This document shows positions 32,350-34,122 of a stretch of 34,122 bases of DNA, one piece after another (within the stretch, counting starts at the first letter, position 1; each line of letters begins with the position of its first letter). The notes under the pieces are model-generated. The model was not told where the DNA came from and did no database searches. It saw only the letters and a list, made by a program, of their open reading frames with translations. Origin of the DNA: Desulfobacterales bacterium HSG16 (GTDB lineage Bacteria > Desulfobacterota > Desulfobacteria > Desulfobacterales > HSG16). Location: NCBI GenBank assembly GCA_030377965.1, contig JAUCGE010000026.1, forward strand, positions 1-34,122, in the 5' to 3' direction. A program made the translations under genes and the position numbers.

Positions 32350-32494
32350 GAGCATGTTTGAAAAATCCCCTTTTTGCCCGATTTCTGCGTCAGTCTCAAA
32401 TTTCAATCCTCAAAATACTCAATGTATTCCTGCGGTTGAAATTTTCGCTTTCCTTGAACTCGAACAAAAATTGAACTTTTCAAACACGCTCTAA
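32346..32494. repeat. Large imperfect hairpin between convergent genes
   Basis: The outer arms pair TTAAGAGCATGTTTGAAAA (from 32346) with TTTTCAAACACGCTCTAA (ending 32494). An inner stem pairs AAATTTCAAT (about 32398-32407) with GTTGAAATTTT (about 32435-32445), and AATAC with GTATT lies near the tip. Total arm length is about 70 bp. It begins at the stop of the plus-strand gene and ends just before the PspA stop, so it can serve as a bidirectional terminator. The size and tip structure look like a repeat-family element rather than a simple terminator. Confidence 0.78.
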
Positions 32495-32501
32495 GGAACC
32501 C

Positions 32502-33230
32502 TTACGTTAAAATCCCCATTTTTTGTTTCAGCCCGATAATTCCCGCAGAATCAGTAACTGTCCGGCCTCCTGCAAGAGCCTCGTTTATCTCATCATCAAT
32601 ACTTTTTTGTGTATCCCCAATTTCCATATAAGCAAGGGATAAAGATTCTTCCTCTTCTACTCTCGACTTCATTTTTTCCAGCATGTCTATAGTGCCGCTC
32701 GAATCTATGCTGGACAAACGCCGGTTGATTTTTTTAGTTGCCGCAGCGGTTTTTGCACGAGCCTTTAAAGTGACCAGTTCTTTTTCATACCTTGATATGG
32801 ATGATCGTAGTTTGTTTACGTTTGCTTTAAGATTGTCTGCCATTTTGTTTTGCTGTTCAGCTTCATGAGTCCACCTGACAGCAAGTTTTGTATGCTCTTC
32901 CTTTTTGCTCAATGCAAGAGTGGCAAGATGTTCTGCCTCATTTTTCGCCAAAGCTCCGTTTTGCATTTTCTGCAAAAGAAACATGGCTTTTCTTTCATAA
33001 TTTGAAGCATTTAATTTTTCACGTTCAGCATTTTTGCCGGTTCTTATGGCAATAGCCCTGACCTCGGCAAGTCCGGTCAATGCATCCTGTAAATCCGCTT
33101 TTAAATCCCGGATTCCCTGTTCTGTCATTTTTATTGGATCTTCCAGCATATCCACAACAGAATTAGCATGGGCCTGGCCGATCTTGAAAAATCTTGAAAA
33201 AAAGGACATGAGTCTTGAAAAAAAGGACAT
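32502..33230 (-). CDS. pspA: Phage shock protein A / IM30 family protein
   Basis: This 242-residue coiled-coil protein of the PspA/IM30 family assembles on damaged inner membranes. The N-terminal amphipathic helix is MSFFSRLMSFFSRFFKIGQ and the family motif NSVVDMLEDPIKMTEQGIRDL follows. A long hairpin of coiled coils (about 30-190) completes the fold. Three in-frame ATGs lie close together (33242, 33230, 33209). The one at 33230 has AGGGA four bases upstream, so I chose it. The helix is doubled by an 18-bp tandem duplication. The gene lies 16 bp after a UspA gene, likely one transcript, and is convergent with the type II secretion operon, whose secretin is a known type of PspA-inducing stress. 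Confidence 0.9.
   Translation of the reverse strand: MSFFSRLMSFFSRFFKIGQAHANSVVDMLEDPIKMTEQGIRDLKADLQDALTGLAEVRAIAIRTGKNAEREKLNASNYERKAMFLLQKMQNGALAKNEAEHLATLALSKKEEHTKLAVRWTHEAEQQNKMADNLKANVNKLRSSISRYEKELVTLKARAKTAAATKKINRRLSSIDSSGTIDMLEKMKSRVEEEESLSLAYMEIGDTQKSIDDEINEALAGGRTVTDSAGIIGLKQKMGILT
33192..33230 (-). repeat. 18-bp tandem duplication in the pspA start region
   Basis: TCTTGAAAAAAAGGACAT occurs at 33192-33209 and again at 33213-33230 (plus strand), offset by exactly 21 bases. On the coding strand each copy reads ATG TCC TTT TTT TCA AGA, so the unit M-S-F-F-S-R is doubled in frame. The duplication provides two possible starts and doubles the amphipathic helix. Confidence 0.9.
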
Positions 33231-33246
33231 AGTTTCCCTCATCTAT

Positions 33247-34122
33247 TTATTTAATTGAGCCACCTGCTTCCCATTTAAACAGCATATCAGGGTCAGTGAC
33301 TATGATTACCGGGCAAAGTGCTCTGAAGCTCACGCGCTCCACAGCGCTTCCAGCATACCATTTTTCGGAAGTCTCCTGTGTATGGGAACCCATCACAATG
33401 AGATCAGCTTTAATTTTTTCAGCGCATTTCAAAAGCTCTATATGCGGCAGCGCTCCCCCCCAGATATTATATTCATGGTTCGTGCCATCCAGAAATCCAT
33501 GACAGAAATCTTTCAACTTTTCTTTTGAATGATCTATTTTTGCTTCCCAGTCTTCCCTGGAAAATTTTGGAGAAGGAGCCACCGGCAGCATATGAAACGC
33601 AGAAAGATCAGTATCATATTTTTGTGCCATCTTAACAGCGCAACATAGAGCGCATTCACATGAGCTTGAAAAATCGACACCTATCAGCACTTTCTTAAAA
33701 TTCAATTTTTCCGGTTCAACCTTTGGATTGACTATCATAACAGGGCAGATGCTTCGGGAAATAACGCTGTCTGCCGTACTCCCCACCTTCCCTGCTACCC
33801 TGACCACGCCTTTTTCCTCTGCCCTGTTTGAATGAGGGCCGAGTATTATTAAATCAGTGTCTTCCTGTTGTGACCATCCAAGAATTTCTTCCCAGGGAAA
33901 ACCGGATGTAATCCTGATTTCATAATTATATCCAGACAGCATTTTTCCATAATTTTTTTTCAATTCTTTAACAACAGCTCTTTCATATTCAATATTTGTG
34001 AAGATTTCCTCCCCGGTTTTAAAATGTTTTATAAAATGACGATTATCAAATGATGCTGATTCAAGCACATGGAGAATGCACAATTTTGCGTTGTTCTGTC
34101 CGGCTATCCGTGCAGCCGTTAA
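33247..34122 (-). CDS. Tandem universal stress protein (UspA x2), 5' end beyond the window
   Basis: The frame is open through the window edge (34122), reading TAARIAGQNNAKLCILHVLES. This is the middle of a UspA fold, so the true start is outside. Two UspA domains are seen. The first ends with LIILGPHSN to GSTADSVISRSICPVMIVN. The second starts FKKVLIGVDFSSSCECAL and ends LIVMGSHTQE, AGSAVERVSFRALCPVIIV. The G-S/T-A elements of the ATP-binding loop are visible in both, though the first glycine pattern is loosened. Such proteins respond to stress, often by binding ATP. It lies 16 bp upstream of pspA on the same strand, so they are probably co-transcribed. Confidence 0.9.
   Translation of the reverse strand, partial: LTAARIAGQNNAKLCILHVLESASFDNRHFIKHFKTGEEIFTNIEYERAVVKELKKNYGKMLSGYNYEIRITSGFPWEEILGWSQQEDTDLIILGPHSNRAEEKGVVRVAGKVGSTADSVISRSICPVMIVNPKVEPEKLNFKKVLIGVDFSSSCECALCCAVKMAQKYDTDLSAFHMLPVAPSPKFSREDWEAKIDHSKEKLKDFCHGFLDGTNHEYNIWGGALPHIELLKCAEKIKADLIVMGSHTQETSEKWYAGSAVERVSFRALCPVIIVTDPDMLFKWEAGGSIK

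Overview
The window looks like a chromosomal contig from an anaerobic Desulfobacterota (deltaproteobacterial, Desulfobacterales-like) bacterium. That assignment is an inference. It rests on a twelve-gene type II secretion operon that includes GspN, an iron-sulfur aldo/keto reductase, an Rpn-family gene and the general style of the proteins. Base composition is moderately AT-rich throughout. The first 346 bases form a perfect 96-bp inverted repeat, which looks like a fold-back chimera at a contig end.

Layout. Positions 97-2067 (+) hold the tail of an unknown gene, then mazG, hisH and hisF, each overlapping the next. Positions 2303-3971 are accessory: a small membrane ORF, a 136-bp MITE-like element with 20-bp terminal inverted repeats and an 8-bp target duplication, a minus-strand ORF whose end it changed, and an Rpn-family PD-(D/E)XK gene. 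Positions 4174-5379 (+) encode an aldo/keto reductase with two C-terminal [4Fe-4S] motifs.

Positions 5518-11767 (-) carry the most unusual locus, a three-gene chaperone-like operon. Its order is a PAS / charged-helix / GrpE fusion, then a lidless Hsp70, then a membrane protein with degenerate J-like domains inside and a DUF1566 domain predicted outside. This is the canonical grpE-dnaK-dnaJ order, with sensor modules added at both ends and the J-domain HPD triad changed to HPT.

Positions 12170-13858 (+) encode a large exported protein with its own terminator. Positions 14057-17139 (-) carry aroA-aroK-aroC (late shikimate pathway), with aroC bracketed by inverted copies of a 35-bp repeat. A REC-GAF-HD-GYP response regulator (17203-18747, -) lies just upstream of aroA. 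It is divergent from the type II secretion operon gspF-G-H-I-J-K-L-M-N-C-D-E (18977-31378, +), which is followed by an exported TPR-like protein. A large hairpin element separates this from a convergent pair, a tandem UspA protein and PspA/IM30 (32502-34122, -). The UspA gene runs off the window end.

How the genes may work together. The secretion operon encodes a nearly complete type II machine, missing only the prepilin peptidase and pilotin from this window. PspA next door is plausibly linked to envelope stress from the GspD secretin. The PAS-GrpE/Hsp70/J-like operon could couple a cytoplasmic signal (PAS) and an envelope signal (DUF1566) to an Hsp70 cycle. That model is inference from domain content and gene order.
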